Of a stretch of 64,000 nt of DNA, positions 63,101 to 64,000 are shown in pieces (position 1 is the first letter of the stretch; each line of letters begins with the position of its first letter). The stretch spans positions 1,150,051-1,214,050 of the forward strand of contig NW_023503296.1 in NCBI RefSeq assembly GCF_014529535.1. The letters run 5' to 3'. A program made the translations under genes and the position numbers. The DNA comes from Bradysia coprophila. Its lineage: Eukaryota > Arthropoda > Insecta > Diptera > Sciaridae. Below the pieces are notes generated by a model. That model worked only from the letters and a program-made list of their open reading frames with translations, was not told the DNA's origin and did not search any database.

Positions 63101-64000
63101 GAACACAGCCCACGATAAATGGTAGCCATGATCCTTATTCCATTCGTCCGACGGATCAATCATATTATCAATGGAAAATGTAATCGGTTTGTTGGCATCC
63201 TTGGCTTGATAAACCAATCGAACCTTCTTGTTAGCTTCGTCCGATTTCGTATTGATGAATTCCGTAACACAGTCCAAGTATTCGCGATCGAGTTTCTCGA
63301 AGACCGTGCACTTTGTGCAAAAGAATTGAGTTGAATTTTCTTTGATTTGAGTAAAGCACGGTCCGCCGGCCAGCATGCACGTTCGACATGGACAATCCCT
63401 GGCGAGTCATAAGATCGATTACAATTTGAAACACAGCACAACACCGGCAAAACACTTACACATAGTGAGTAGCCAATGCAAAATCACATTTCAAACATTG
63501 AACTTTCGTAATTTCCGCATACAATCGATGCTCATCGCATTCGACCCATTTGTTTCGCAAGAAATAGACGGTGTAATTCCAAACTGTGTCCCTGTCGTCC
63601 ATGGTTAGCCACTTGACCGTATTCGATATTTGCTTCGGATCTTCGAATTGCTTGAAATCGATTTTGAATTTCGTATTCTTGATGCTCTGCAAAATCGAAT
63701 GCACTGAACACATCCGCCGTCGCCGCTCAAAATCGTGATCTTCCATGTGATAAGCATTTGCCAGGGACCATATTTCGCGCCATTTGAACGTAAGCAACGT
63801 CATTTCGTCATCGAATTTGATGAAGCGATAAACCATTGCCTTGTATTTTTCGGTGTCGAGTATTGTCTTGAGCTGAGAGAGAGAAAGGGAGAAACGGGGT
63901 CATTGAAATAGAAGTGTCGAGCTGATATAAACAAACAAAAAATCGGATTGCTTCCTTTCTTACCTTGAGGATACACTCTGGAATCAATTCCTTGACACCC
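57160..64000 (-). CDS. FAM193-like protein, 5' end outside window
   Basis: Twelve exons on the minus strand: 64000-63964 (partial), 63872-63460, 63398-63088, 63014-62210, 62146-62105, 61902-61707, 61637-60464, 60391-59373, 59313-59170, 59103-57973, 57824-57617, 57539-57160. All junctions agree in phase and give 1,952 codons after the edge. Features by residue from the edge: a Cys cluster DCPCRTCMLAGGPC (about 150); a helical domain with PPCNRNE and IIAGLYPLNFSKFL (270-320); a CTCYYCTIFGH zinc-type motif followed by RDRLRKRL (590-620); PNIQDILEFIEG and a Lys-rich coiled coil; a poly-Gln tract; and a C-terminal SEERDIESFKRF segment. The CxCxxC-FGH motif, the RLRKRL motif and the ER-E-FKRF tail are features I associate with FAM193 (IRIZIO) proteins. 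Molecular function in that family is poorly known. Two introns (72 and 66 nt) are stop-free multiples of three. Confidence 0.78.
58399..58431 (-). repeat. Poly-glutamine codon tract in the FAM193-like gene
   Basis: A run of about eleven CAG/CAA codons (a CAG block followed by CAA codons on the coding strand) within the exon 59103-57973, in a region already rich in Gln and Lys. Confidence 0.85.

Overview
The window looks like AT-rich insect nuclear DNA, most probably from a fly or midge (Diptera). The evidence is three multi-exon genes on the minus strand with short GT-AG introns (mostly 55-80 nt), one of which is an insect-only sugar gustatory receptor, together with very abundant satellite DNA, foldback/MITE elements, a Penelope-type fragment and a small LTR retrotransposon. 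A lower (nematoceran) dipteran such as a gnat is a guess from base composition and repeat content; species cannot be read from the sequence.

Layout. 1-5139: tandem satellite A (about 155-177 bp monomers, alternating subtypes). 5310-18460: a direct segmental duplication carrying two paralogous genes on the plus strand (7027-8465 and 16771-18148) for 417/416-residue ARM-like helical proteins. The second unit has its 5' flank (8883-10650) separated from its coding part by about 6 kb packed with foldback and MITE-like elements, the largest a 1.9 kb element (12902-14817) with long subrepeat-built inverted arms. 18911-19144: end of a Penelope-like retroelement. 19156-35050: satellite B, about 165 copies of a 96-bp monomer, with regional higher-order patterns and three copies of a 95-bp palindromic element.

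35814-44970 (minus): a secreted/membrane protein with signal peptide, REJ module, GAIN/GPS, a 200-residue Thr/Ser mucin-like stalk and a single transmembrane helix, related to polycystin-1 but lacking its multi-pass channel part. 47564-53072 (minus): complete eight-exon sugar gustatory receptor, 479 aa, with a 3.4 kb intron filled by nested foldback elements. 54435-56206: minus-strand LTR element with identical 172-bp LTRs, CTAG target duplication, primer-binding site and polypurine tract but no pol. 57160-64000 (minus): twelve exons (1,952 codons) of a FAM193-like gene whose 5' end lies beyond the window.

The genes are not an operon or pathway. The common theme is a repeat-rich, perhaps pericentromeric or otherwise low-recombination block, where duplication, local gene conversion and satellite amplification have shaped the sequence. 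Exon joins were worked out by hand from splice signals and reading-phase agreement and have no transcript support.
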